DNA from: Saccharopolyspora dendranthemae
GTDB taxonomy: Bacteria; Actinomycetota; Actinomycetes; Mycobacteriales; Pseudonocardiaceae
DNA length: 64,000 nucleotides
Direction of reading: 5' to 3'
Assembly (NCBI RefSeq): GCF_007829955.1
Contig: NZ_VIWX01000001.1
Coordinates: forward strand, 1,798,001-1,862,000
Part shown: one piece after another, positions 50,176-58,320 of the stretch
How positions within the stretch are numbered: position 1 is the stretch's first letter
How the letters are laid out: the number at the start of each line of letters is the position of its first letter
Program-made: the position numbers and the translations under genes
Notes under the pieces: generated by a model
Seen by the model: only the letters and a program-made list of their open reading frames with translations
The model's database searches: none
What the model was told of the DNA's origin: nothing

Positions 50176-51333
50176 GTGCGAGCTCAGAGCATCTTGTTGC
50201 GCCCTTGGGTGCTGGTCACCGTGGTGGGCGCGATTGTCCTAGCGACGGTGGAAGTCCTCCTCGGAACCGGTTTCTCGGGTGTCGTGGCCGGGTGGTCGGG
50301 CGGTGTGGTGGGAGCCGTCCTGCTGCCGGTGGCGACGCAGCTCGGGTTGTTGCTGGGTTCTGCGGTCTTCGGGCTGCGCGTGCGGCAGGTCGTGTTCGGC
50401 GCGATGCGTGAGGTCGCTTCCTTCAAGCGCGGGAACGTGACCTTCACCTTCCGGGCCCTGCCCGTGACGCTGCGGGCGCAGATCGGACCGTGGCGCTCAC
50501 CGGTGATCCTGCGTTGCTGGCTGGCGGGGTTGCTCTCAGCACTGGCCGGTCTGGCCGCGGTGGCCGCCGCCTGGTGGTGGGTTCCCGGCGCGTTCGGACG
50601 CGGGATGGCGCTGGCGATGAGCGCGTTCATGCTCGTCAAGTTGTGGCCCAAGCGAGTGCCGCTGACGACGTCGACCGGGTGGCTGCTGTTCTCCCTGCCC
50701 CGACTGCCGGAGGCGGAACGCTCGGACTTCCTCGCCGCGCCGTTGGCGGCGCGCGCCTACGAGGCCCTGCGCAGTGGCGACATCGACACCGCGCAGGCCC
50801 GCGCCGACGAACTCGCCGAGCGCTTCCCGGGCATCAACGCGACGGTCTCGTGCCAGATCGCGGTGCTGGAATCGCGCGGGCTCTACGCGCCGGGCGTGCT
50901 GCTGCTGTTGAAGTTCCTGTCCGACAACGACGTTCCGCCGCGCAAGATGGCGTACCTGCTGGCGGGTCTGGCGGGTCTGGGATTCAAGGCCATCGAATCC
51001 GGGCAGATGCCGGCGGACAGCCTGTTGCCGACGGCGAAGAAGGCCCTCCACGACGCAGTGCAACTCGGATATCCGGAGTTCGAGCTCAACGGCACCAACG
51101 GGTTGCTGGCCCTGATCGAGGGGGACGCCGACGTCGCGGTCCGGCTGGCCACCAGCGGCGCCGAGTACAACCACTCACCGCTGTCCCGCGCCGACGACCT
51201 CGCCACCCTCGCCCGCGCGCACATGCTCCTCCACGACAACGCGTCGGCCCGAACCGCATTGGCACGCGCCGAGGAGCTGGCGCCCTGGTCTCCGCGGGTG
51301 AGCGAGACCCGCCAGCGCCTGTCCGTGAACTAA
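50176..51333 (+). CDS. Membrane protein with TPR-like domain
   Basis: The 385-residue protein has four hydrophobic helices in the first ~165 residues (starting PWVLVTVVGAIVLATVEVLL) around an amphipathic stretch, then a soluble C-terminal half of tetratricopeptide-like helices (AYEALRSGDIDTAQARADEL ~195, ending ALARAEELAPWSPRV). The membrane half lacks a recognised family. Function unknown. It is bracketed by family A repeats on both sides. Confidence 0.72.
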   Translation: MRAQSILLRPWVLVTVVGAIVLATVEVLLGTGFSGVVAGWSGGVVGAVLLPVATQLGLLLGSAVFGLRVRQVVFGAMREVASFKRGNVTFTFRALPVTLRAQIGPWRSPVILRCWLAGLLSALAGLAAVAAAWWWVPGAFGRGMALAMSAFMLVKLWPKRVPLTTSTGWLLFSLPRLPEAERSDFLAAPLAARAYEALRSGDIDTAQARADELAERFPGINATVSCQIAVLESRGLYAPGVLLLLKFLSDNDVPPRKMAYLLAGLAGLGFKAIESGQMPADSLLPTAKKALHDAVQLGYPEFELNGTNGLLALIEGDADVAVRLATSGAEYNHSPLSRADDLATLARAHMLLHDNASARTALARAEELAPWSPRVSETRQRLSVN

Positions 51334-51384
51334 GAGCAGGGAACCCTTCTGCCACGCGAAGTGACAGAAAGGTTCCCCTGCTGC
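51334..51384. repeat. Family A inverted pair
   Basis: GAGCAGGGAACCCTTCTGCC (51334-51353) pairs with GTGACAGAAAGGTTCCCCTGC (given as 20: TGACAGAAAGGTTCCCCTGC) at 51361-51384. It begins at the base after the TPR-protein stop and lies between convergent genes. Confidence 0.8.
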
Positions 51385-51399
51385 TTCTGGCGTGCTGAT

Positions 51400-52344
51400 T
51401 CAGTCGATGGTCAGCACGAGCTTGCCCTTGGTGCGCCCGGTTTCGCCCTGTGCGTGGGCCTTGGCCGCATCGGCCAGCGGGAACGTCCCGGCGATTTCGG
51501 CGCGCAGCTTGCCCGCCTCGACCAGCTCGCGGACGGCCTGCATTCCGGCCTGGTCGGCTTCAACGAGCATCAGTTCGGCGCGCACGCCCAGCTCGTCGGC
51601 TTCCGCAACGAGTTCGTCCCGGTCGTAGGGCAGGATCGAGACGAGGACTCCGCCCTTGCGCAGCACCTGCAACGAGCGGCTGCGGTAGTCGGCGGCAATC
51701 GGGTCGAGAACGACATCGACATCGCTGACGACCTGCTCGAAGTCGTTCGACGTGTAGTCGATGAGCTCGTCGACGCCCAGTCCGGTCAGGAACTCGTGCT
51801 TGCTCTTGCTCGCGGTGGCGATGACGTGGGCGCCCTTGGCCTTGGCGATCTGCACGGCGAGGTGCCCGACTCCGCCCGCGGCCGCGTGGATCAGGATTCG
51901 CTGGCCCGCCTGCAGATCGGCGGTGTCGTTGAGCGCTTGCCACGCGGTCAGCGCGGCGAGCGGGATGGCTCCCGCCTGCACGTGGTCCACCTCGGCGGGC
52001 TTGGAAACGAAGGCACGCGCCGGACCGGTCACGTACTCGGCGTGGGAGCCGAGCCCGAACGGGTAGGGCAGCATGCCGAAGACCTCGTCGCCCGGCTTGT
52101 GCAGGGTCACGCCGGTTCCGATGGACTCGACGACGCCGGAGACGTCCCAGCCGAGGATGCGCGGGGGCTCACCGAGGAAGCCCTGGCCGGCGCGGTGCTT
52201 CCAATCGGTGGGGTTGACGCCCGCGGCACGCACGCGGATCAGGACCTCGCTCGGTCCCGGCTCGGGCTTGTCCAGTTGTGCCTCGCGCAGCACCTCCGGA
52301 CCGCCGTACACGTCCTGGGTGATGGCGCGCATGGTTTCACTCAT
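51400..52344 (-). CDS. NADP-dependent zinc-type alcohol dehydrogenase/quinone oxidoreductase
   Basis: The 314-residue protein is an MDR-family quinone oxidoreductase: VRAAGVNPTDWKHRAG (~42), GWDVSGVVESIGTGV (~65), and the nucleotide motif HAAAGGVGHLAVQIAKAKGA (~145), where the AxxGxG pattern suits NADPH. Zinc ligands are absent. The substrate is unknown. GGAGG lies just before the ATG at 52344; a second ATG 4 codons on is also possible. Confidence 0.87.
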   Translation of the reverse strand: MSETMRAITQDVYGGPEVLREAQLDKPEPGPSEVLIRVRAAGVNPTDWKHRAGQGFLGEPPRILGWDVSGVVESIGTGVTLHKPGDEVFGMLPYPFGLGSHAEYVTGPARAFVSKPAEVDHVQAGAIPLAALTAWQALNDTADLQAGQRILIHAAAGGVGHLAVQIAKAKGAHVIATASKSKHEFLTGLGVDELIDYTSNDFEQVVSDVDVVLDPIAADYRSRSLQVLRKGGVLVSILPYDRDELVAEADELGVRAELMLVEADQAGMQAVRELVEAGKLRAEIAGTFPLADAAKAHAQGETGRTKGKLVLTID

Positions 52345-52397
52345 GTCCTCCACCCTGCCCCATCGAAAGCGGGCCTGCGTGGAGGCGGTGGGGCGTT

Positions 52398-52449
52398 GTG
52401 AGGATGGGAACCTTTCTGTCACCGGAGTGCGCGAAAGGTTCCCCTGCGC
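52398..52449. repeat. Family A inverted pair
   Basis: GTGAGGATGGGAACCTTTCT (52398-52417, running on to GTCAC) opposes GTGCGCGAAAGGTTCCCCTG (52427-52446). It lies between the oxidoreductase start and the TetR gene stop. Confidence 0.78.
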
Positions 52450-52457
52450 CGATCAAT

Positions 52458-53030
52458 TCAGGCGGGGTCTGTGAGGCGGCGGACGGCTTCGCGGGAAGCG
52501 GAGCGCAGGTCTTCGACCTTGGTCTCGCCGAGGATCAGGCGACGCAGTTGGGGAACGGCCAGGGGCCAGCTGATCACGCCGAGGGCGAGCAGGACGAGCA
52601 TGCCCGGGTCGATCGCTTCGGTGACCTTGCCGTTGTCCTGGGCACGGCGGACCGCATCGACCTTGTCGCGATAGTGCTCAGCGCGTTCGGACTCAGCGGC
52701 GACACCGCTGTCACCGCGCTCCAGCGATTCCCACATGAGCAGTCGCAGGACGTGCGGGTTGGCCGAGTGGTAAGCCGCTAGTCGGTCGACGTAGCCGGGG
52801 AGGTCCTCGCCGTCGATGGGCACCTCGGCCGCGAGTTCGGCCATGGCTGCTTCCAGGACGGCGGTGAACAGGGCGTCCTTGCTGCCGAAGTAGGCGTAGA
52901 TCAGCTGCTTGTTGGCCTGGGCCTGCTTGGCGATGCGGTCGACGCGGGCGCCGGCGATGCCGTGTCCGGCGAACTCGGTCGTCGCGGCCTGGAAGATCCG
53001 GGCCTTGGTGGCTTCGGCGTTGCGGGACAC
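52458..53030 (-). CDS. TetR family transcriptional regulator
   Basis: The ~190-residue protein has the TetR helix-turn-helix: RIFQAATTEFAGHGIAGARV, then IAKQAQANKQLIYAYFGSKD (~10-50), and a helical C-terminal domain of the TetR_C type. It starts at GTG 53030: TACAGT ends 6 bases upstream and there is no ribosome site, so it may be leaderless. It diverges from an MFS transporter with two AACCANTYGGTT sites between, a typical efflux regulator arrangement. Confidence 0.86.
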   Translation of the reverse strand: MSRNAEATKARIFQAATTEFAGHGIAGARVDRIAKQAQANKQLIYAYFGSKDALFTAVLEAAMAELAAEVPIDGEDLPGYVDRLAAYHSANPHVLRLLMWESLERGDSGVAAESERAEHYRDKVDAVRRAQDNGKVTEAIDPGMLVLLALGVISWPLAVPQLRRLILGETKVEDLRSASREAVRRLTDPA

Positions 53031-53053
53031 AGCCGCACTGTACCGCTGTGACC

Positions 53054-53110
53054 AACCATTCGGTTGACACGAGTTCCGGCCGCCGAGAGACTTCAACCAA
53101 CCAGTTGGTT
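53054..53110. promoter_or_regulatory. Twin operator sites between tetR gene and MFS transporter
   Basis: AACCATTCGGTT (53054-53065) and AACCAGTTGGTT (53099-53110) are near-palindromes of the form AACCANTYGGTT, 45 bases apart. The first overlaps the likely -35 region of the regulator; the second lies shortly before the transporter start. Confidence 0.65.
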
Positions 53111-53134
53111 ACCCGTTTCACCTGCGGAGAGTGA

Positions 53135-54307
53135 ATGACCGCCGTCGCCCCCGACACCGGCCGCCTGAGCCGTGCACTGCTGTTCGCCGCCGCGTTGTGC
53201 GCCGGTATCACCGTCGCCAACATCTACCTCGCGCAACCGATCATCGGCCCCGTCGCCGACACCTTCGGCACCTCGCCGCAGACCGCCGGCATCGTGGTGA
53301 CCGCCGGAATGCTCGGCTACTCCGCCGGTCTGCTGTTCGTCATCCCCCTCGGCGACAGCAGCGATCGGCGCACCATGGTCGGCGCGCTCAGCGTCCTCAC
53401 CTCGCTCCTGCTGGTGGGAAGTTCTCTCGCACCGTCGTTGCCGGTGCTCGCGGTGCTGATCGGACTCGCAGCGGTCACGACCGTCGTGCCGCAGATCCTC
53501 ATCCCGCTGGTCGTGCAACTGGCCGACCCGGCGCAGCGGGGCACCGCCATGTCCTGGGTCCAGGCCGGGTTGATCACCGGGATCATGGGGGCACGTGTCG
53601 TGTCCGGCCAGATCACCGGACTGCTGGGCTGGCGCTGGGTCTTCGCCGCTTCAGCTGTGCTCACGCTGGTCGTGGGCCTGTGGACGGTTCGCGTGCTGCC
53701 GAGCGACGGCGAGCGGAACCCGGTGAGCTACTGGGCGCTGCTGGGCTCGCTGCCCGGCTACCTGCGCCGCGAGCCGGGGCTGCGCCGCGCCTGCCTGCGC
53801 CAAGCGGGGAGCTTCGCCGCGTTCAACGCCGTCTGGACCACCCTCGCCCTGGTGCTCACCGCACCACCGCACGGCTTCACCGTCTCCGAAGCCGGGCTCG
53901 TCGGTCTGCTCGGACTGCTCAGCGCCGCACTGGCACCCGTGGCCGGGAAAATGGTCGACCGCCACGGCCCCCGGCTGGTCGGCGCGCTCGGACTAGCGGT
54001 GCTCGCCCTCGCCGCACTCGTGCTGATCCTGGGCACGAACTCGCTGACCACCCTGCTGCTGGGCACCGCGGCCGTGCCGATCGGCCTGCAGGTCGGCCAA
54101 GCCGCCAACCAGAACGCGGCGCTGTCGGTCAACCCCGCAGCCGGCGGACGCCTGAACACCATCTTCATGCTTTCGACGTTCCTGGCCGGCGCGATCGGCT
54201 CGGCCGCGGGCGCCGTCACCTACGGACTCCACGGCTGGCCGGGCGTGTGCGTCACCGCCCTGATCTTCCTGGCGCTCGGCGGGATCGGACTGCGCCGGAT
54301 CCGCTGA
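53135..54307 (+). CDS. MFS transporter
   Basis: The 390-residue protein has about 12 transmembrane segments. NIYLAQPIIGPVADTFGT (~29) and LGDSSDRRTMVGALS (~73, motif A-like) fit the YnfM/arabinose-efflux-like MFS group. The ligand is unknown, but the divergent TetR gene suggests drug or metabolite efflux under local repression. ATG 53135 follows GGAGAGTGA. Confidence 0.88.
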   Translation: MTAVAPDTGRLSRALLFAAALCAGITVANIYLAQPIIGPVADTFGTSPQTAGIVVTAGMLGYSAGLLFVIPLGDSSDRRTMVGALSVLTSLLLVGSSLAPSLPVLAVLIGLAAVTTVVPQILIPLVVQLADPAQRGTAMSWVQAGLITGIMGARVVSGQITGLLGWRWVFAASAVLTLVVGLWTVRVLPSDGERNPVSYWALLGSLPGYLRREPGLRRACLRQAGSFAAFNAVWTTLALVLTAPPHGFTVSEAGLVGLLGLLSAALAPVAGKMVDRHGPRLVGALGLAVLALAALVLILGTNSLTTLLLGTAAVPIGLQVGQAANQNAALSVNPAAGGRLNTIFMLSTFLAGAIGSAAGAVTYGLHGWPGVCVTALIFLALGGIGLRRIR

Positions 54308-54310
54308 CCA

Positions 54311-56860
54311 CTAGCCCGCGAGCACGACCTTGCCGAGCTCCGCGGGCTGCGACAGCAGCGAGTGCCGTGGCAGGACGCGGACGTTGTACCCCGCAGGGCC
54401 CGCGTGCGGAAGGGTCACCGTGGCCGCGTACCGGCCATCACCGGTGGGCTTCATCGACGCGGTCACGAAGTCGTGCAGGACGTCGTTGTCGTCGACCCTG
54501 CCGACCACGACCTCGACGTCCACATCAGACGGGTCGAGGCCGGCGAGGTCCACCTTCGCGCGAACCGTGACCTGCCCGCCCAGAAGCGGCGTCCCGTGAT
54601 CCACCGACATCTCGGTGTCCCCGACCCGCACCTGGTTCCACGCGGCCTGCAACCGCCTCCGGTAGTCGGCGAGTTCCCGCGCACCGCTGAAGTCGTCGTC
54701 GGACATGGCGCGCATCGACTGCGCCGCAGGCGTGTAATGGCCGTCGACGTACTCGCGGACCATTCGCGACGCCTGAACGCGCGGTCCCAAGGTCGCCAAG
54801 GTGTGGCGCACCATCGACATCCACTTGCCGGGCACTCCGTCGCTGTTGCGCTCGTAGTACATCGGAGCCACGTGCTCGGAGATCAGCTCGTACAGCGCAG
54901 CGGCTTCCAGGTCGTCCCGCCGGTTGGGGTCGCTGACACCGTCGGCCGTGGGAATCGCCCACCCGTTGCGGCCGTCGTACATCTCGTCCCACCAACCATC
55001 GCGCACCGAGAGGTTCAGCCCTCCGTTGAGCGCGGCCTTCATCCCCGACGTCCCGCACGCCTCCAGCGAGCGCACGGGGTTGTTCAGCCACACGTCGCAG
55101 CCGGACACCAGGTAGCGCGCCAACGACATGTCGTAATCCGGGAGGAACACGATGCGGTGCCGCACGTCGGCGCTGTCGGCGAAGCGCACGATCCGCTGGA
55201 TCATCGCCTTGCCGCCCTCGTCGGCCGGGTGGGACTTGCCCGCCACCACGATCTGCACCGGCCGATCGGAGTTCAGCAGGAGCTCCCGCAACCGATCGGT
55301 GTCGCGCAGCATCAGCGTCGCCCGCTTGTAGGTGGGAACCCTTCGCGCGAAGCCGATGGTGAGCACCTCGGGGTCGAAAACCGAGTCGCACCAGCCCAGC
55401 TCCAGGTCCGAAGCACCGCGCTGCTGCCAGGCCACGCGCAGCCTGCGCCGCACCTCGTCGATCAAGCGCTGGCGCAACGAGGAGCGCAGCTCCCACAACA
55501 GCGAATCGCTGACCGGCTCCATCCCGCGCAACCCTGCGCCGCTGTCCATCTCCGACTCGCCGAGCAGCTTGCCGAGTTCGCGCGCCGACCAGGTCGGCCC
55601 GTGCACACCGTTGGTGACCGAGCTGATCGGGATCTCCTCGATCCCGAAGCCCGGCCACAGGTTGCGGAACATCTTGCGGATCACTTCACCGTGCAGCTCC
55701 GAGACGCCGTTCGCGCGCTGCGCCAACCGCAAACCCATGTGCGCCATGTTGAACATGCCCGGGTTGTCCTCAGCCCCCACCGCGAGCACCCGGTCCGACG
55801 GCACGCCCGGCAGCAGCGGTTGCTGCGCTTCATCGTCGAAGTAGTGACGCACCAGATCCACCGGGAAACGGTCGATCCCGGCCGGGACCGGGGTGTGCGT
55901 GGTGAACACGGTCCCCGCGCGGACCGCGGCCGTGGCCTGGTCAAAGTCCAGCCCGGGATCTGCCTGCAGCTCCCGGATACGCTCCAGCCCCAGGAAACCG
56001 GCGTGGCCCTCGTTGGTGTGGAAGACCTCGGGCTGCGGATGCCCGGTGAGGTCGCAGTAGGCGCGCACCGCCCGCACACCGCCGATGCCGGCGAGGATCT
56101 GCTGGCGGATCTTGTGCTCGGCGTCGCCGCCGTACAGCCGGTCGGTGGTGCCCCGCAGGTCGTCGTCGTTGTCCGGGAGGTCGCTGTCGAGCAGCAGCAG
56201 CGGAACCCGCCCGACCTGCGCCTTCCACACCCTCGCGTGCAAGGTGCGGCCTGCGGGCATCGCGACCTCCACCACGACAGGGCGATCGTCCCCGTCTGTG
56301 AGCACTTCCAGCGGCAGCCCGCGAGGGTCGATCACCGGGTAGTGCTCGACCTGCCAGCCCTCTGAGGACAACCCCTGCCGGAAGTAACCGGAGCGGTAGA
56401 GCAGGCCCACCCCGATCATGGGGACGCCCAGGTCGGAGGCCGACTTGAGGTGGTCACCCGCGAGCACGCCGAGGCCGCCGGAGTAGTTCGGCAGCGCTTC
56501 GGTGAGGCCGAACTCCATCGAGAAGTAGGCGATCGAAGCCGGAAGTTCGGCGCCCTCGTCCTGGCGCTGCTGGTACCAGCGCGGCATGGTGAGGTAGCGG
56601 CGCAGGTCGTCGCCCACCGCGCGAGTGCGCGCGAGGAAGTCCTCATCCGCAGCGAGCCGGCGCAGCCGCTCGGCGGGCACCTCCGACAGAAGGCGCAGCG
56701 GATCTGATCCCACCGCCGCCCACACCTGCGGGTCGACCGCCGAGAACAGGTCCTGCGTGGGCGGATGCCACGCCCAGCGCAGGTTCGTCGCCAGCTTGCC
56801 CAGCGGGCTCAGCGGTTCGGGCAGGTGGGCCCGGACGGTAAAGCGATGGACGGCTCTCAC
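54311..56860 (-). CDS. glgP: Alpha-glucan (glycogen) phosphorylase
   Basis: The 849-residue enzyme releases glucose-1-phosphate from glycogen/maltodextrin with PLP. It is the actinobacterial alpha-glucan phosphorylase type with an N-terminal DUF3417 (RAHLPEPLSPLGKLATNLRW). AYFSMEFGLTEALPNYSGGLG (~103), EVFHTNEGHAGFLGLER (~270) and the PLP lysine region SLEACGTSGMKAALNGGLN (~603) are present. The start is GTG 56860: TATGGT ends 8 bases upstream and there is no ribosome site. Maltosyltransferase and branching enzyme genes are not in the window. Confidence 0.93.
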   Translation of the reverse strand: MRAVHRFTVRAHLPEPLSPLGKLATNLRWAWHPPTQDLFSAVDPQVWAAVGSDPLRLLSEVPAERLRRLAADEDFLARTRAVGDDLRRYLTMPRWYQQRQDEGAELPASIAYFSMEFGLTEALPNYSGGLGVLAGDHLKSASDLGVPMIGVGLLYRSGYFRQGLSSEGWQVEHYPVIDPRGLPLEVLTDGDDRPVVVEVAMPAGRTLHARVWKAQVGRVPLLLLDSDLPDNDDDLRGTTDRLYGGDAEHKIRQQILAGIGGVRAVRAYCDLTGHPQPEVFHTNEGHAGFLGLERIRELQADPGLDFDQATAAVRAGTVFTTHTPVPAGIDRFPVDLVRHYFDDEAQQPLLPGVPSDRVLAVGAEDNPGMFNMAHMGLRLAQRANGVSELHGEVIRKMFRNLWPGFGIEEIPISSVTNGVHGPTWSARELGKLLGESEMDSGAGLRGMEPVSDSLLWELRSSLRQRLIDEVRRRLRVAWQQRGASDLELGWCDSVFDPEVLTIGFARRVPTYKRATLMLRDTDRLRELLLNSDRPVQIVVAGKSHPADEGGKAMIQRIVRFADSADVRHRIVFLPDYDMSLARYLVSGCDVWLNNPVRSLEACGTSGMKAALNGGLNLSVRDGWWDEMYDGRNGWAIPTADGVSDPNRRDDLEAAALYELISEHVAPMYYERNSDGVPGKWMSMVRHTLATLGPRVQASRMVREYVDGHYTPAAQSMRAMSDDDFSGARELADYRRRLQAAWNQVRVGDTEMSVDHGTPLLGGQVTVRAKVDLAGLDPSDVDVEVVVGRVDDNDVLHDFVTASMKPTGDGRYAATVTLPHAGPAGYNVRVLPRHSLLSQPAELGKVVLAG

Positions 56861-56950
56861 GGGAGCGGACCATATCTCGCTCGACGCGGTCGCGTGAGAT
56901 GCGCACCCGACGGCACCACCACCCGCGAGCCAGGTGGGAAGCTGGGTCGC

Positions 56951-58168
56951 GTGCGTGCATTCGGACTTGTCGCGGTGACCATCGGGCTGATCATCAGCGC
57001 CTGCACGACTCCTCCGGCTCCGGGGCCGAGTGTGTCGGAACCCGCGGTGGACCCGGCCTTCGTGCACGGAACCGACCGCGGCGACACCGATCGGTTGGCG
57101 GCCGCGGTCGTGACCGACGCGCAGCGCTATTGGGCGCAGGCCTACCCCGACGCGTTCGGTTCCCCCTGGCGCGACCTCGACGGAGGGTTCTTCTCGGTCG
57201 ACACCGGCGGCGTCGGCACGCCTCCGCCATGCGCCTCGGACCGGCAGGAGGTCGAGGGCAACGCGTACTACTGCCAATCCGTGGACGCCATCGCATGGGA
57301 TCGCACCGCACTGCTTCCGGTGCTGCGCGAGCACTACGGGGACACGGCCGTGGCGGTGGTGCTCTCCCACGAAGTCGGACACGCCGTTCAGCAGCGCGCA
57401 GGTCTCACCGAAGGCGAGCCGCTGCGACTGGAAGCGATGGCCGACTGCTACGCGGGTTCCTTCCTGCGCTGGGTGTCCGACGGGCACGCTCAGCACCTGC
57501 GCACCGACCCCGACCAGATCGACGCGGCGCTGCGCGCCATCACCGTCTTCCGCGACCCGGTCGGCACCACCGGGCACGGCACCGCCTTCGATCGTGTGAC
57601 CGCGTTCCAGCACGGATTCGGCGGGGGCCCGCGCGGGTGCACCGGGGTGACCGAGAGCAACGTCGCCGAGCCGGTCGACGACGATCCGAACGAGCCCTTG
57701 GCATCTCTGCTGGACACCACGTCCATGGCCGAGCACTTCAGGTCCGTCGTCGTCGACCACGGCGGACGATGGGTCCCTCCCGCGCGGTCCACCGGCTGCC
57801 CTGGCGCCGGCGAACCGGTCGGTTTCTGCCCGTCACCTCCGACGGTCAGCGCCGATCCCGCGGCGTTGAGCAGGACGCACGAGGACATCGGCGACCAGGC
57901 CGTCACCACGCTGCTCGCTTCCCGCTACGCGCTCGCGGCGCTGTCCGAGCTGGGGCAGCGCGTGACCGGCGAACGCATCCTCTGCCTGACCGGCGCGTTC
58001 ACCGCGCAGCAGCCGCACCTGTCACCGGGCGACCTGGACGAGGCGGTGCAGCTCGTCCTCGACTCCGACGTGGTCTCCCGCGGCGGAGGCGCCCCGATGA
58101 GCGGTTCGGCTCGGATCGCGGCCTTCCGCGACGGCGTGACCTCCGGCTCTACCGAGTGCCTGAAGTGA
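56951..58168 (+). CDS. Zinc metallopeptidase lipoprotein 1 (neutral zinc metallopeptidase type)
   Basis: The 405-residue protein has a signal peptide with lipobox LIISAC (Cys ~18) and the zinc motif HEVGH in LSHEVGHAVQQRAG (~143), followed by EAMADCYAG with the third ligand Glu. The layout matches the YpfJ-like neutral zinc metallopeptidase family. The next gene is a paralog with the same motif order. The substrate is unknown. GGAAG precedes the GTG. The stop codon lies inside a family A repeat. Confidence 0.85.
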   Translation: MRAFGLVAVTIGLIISACTTPPAPGPSVSEPAVDPAFVHGTDRGDTDRLAAAVVTDAQRYWAQAYPDAFGSPWRDLDGGFFSVDTGGVGTPPPCASDRQEVEGNAYYCQSVDAIAWDRTALLPVLREHYGDTAVAVVLSHEVGHAVQQRAGLTEGEPLRLEAMADCYAGSFLRWVSDGHAQHLRTDPDQIDAALRAITVFRDPVGTTGHGTAFDRVTAFQHGFGGGPRGCTGVTESNVAEPVDDDPNEPLASLLDTTSMAEHFRSVVVDHGGRWVPPARSTGCPGAGEPVGFCPSPPTVSADPAALSRTHEDIGDQAVTTLLASRYALAALSELGQRVTGERILCLTGAFTAQQPHLSPGDLDEAVQLVLDSDVVSRGGGAPMSGSARIAAFRDGVTSGSTECLK

Positions 58169-58189
58169 GCATGGGAACCTTCCTGCCAC
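58165..58189 (+). repeat. Family A half-site overlapping a stop codon
   Basis: GTGAGCATGGGAACCTTCCTG, then CCAC, contains the TGA stop (58166-58168) of the first metallopeptidase in its GTGA end. No inverted partner is visible in the following 150 bases. Confidence 0.65.
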
Positions 58190-58320
58190 GCACGATCGGC
58201 GTCCGCTGAGATCGTCCGTGACGAAGATCCACCACCCGATAGGCTGCTTCGCGCAGACCGGTCCGCGCGGCCGGCCCAGTGCGACGAGTTCAGTACCGGT
58301 AGCGAGATGGGGCGCGTGGA

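Noticed and set aside
55331-55350. GGGAACCCTTCGCGCGAA resembling family A
   Set aside because: It lies inside the conserved glgP coding region and lacks the flanking consensus.
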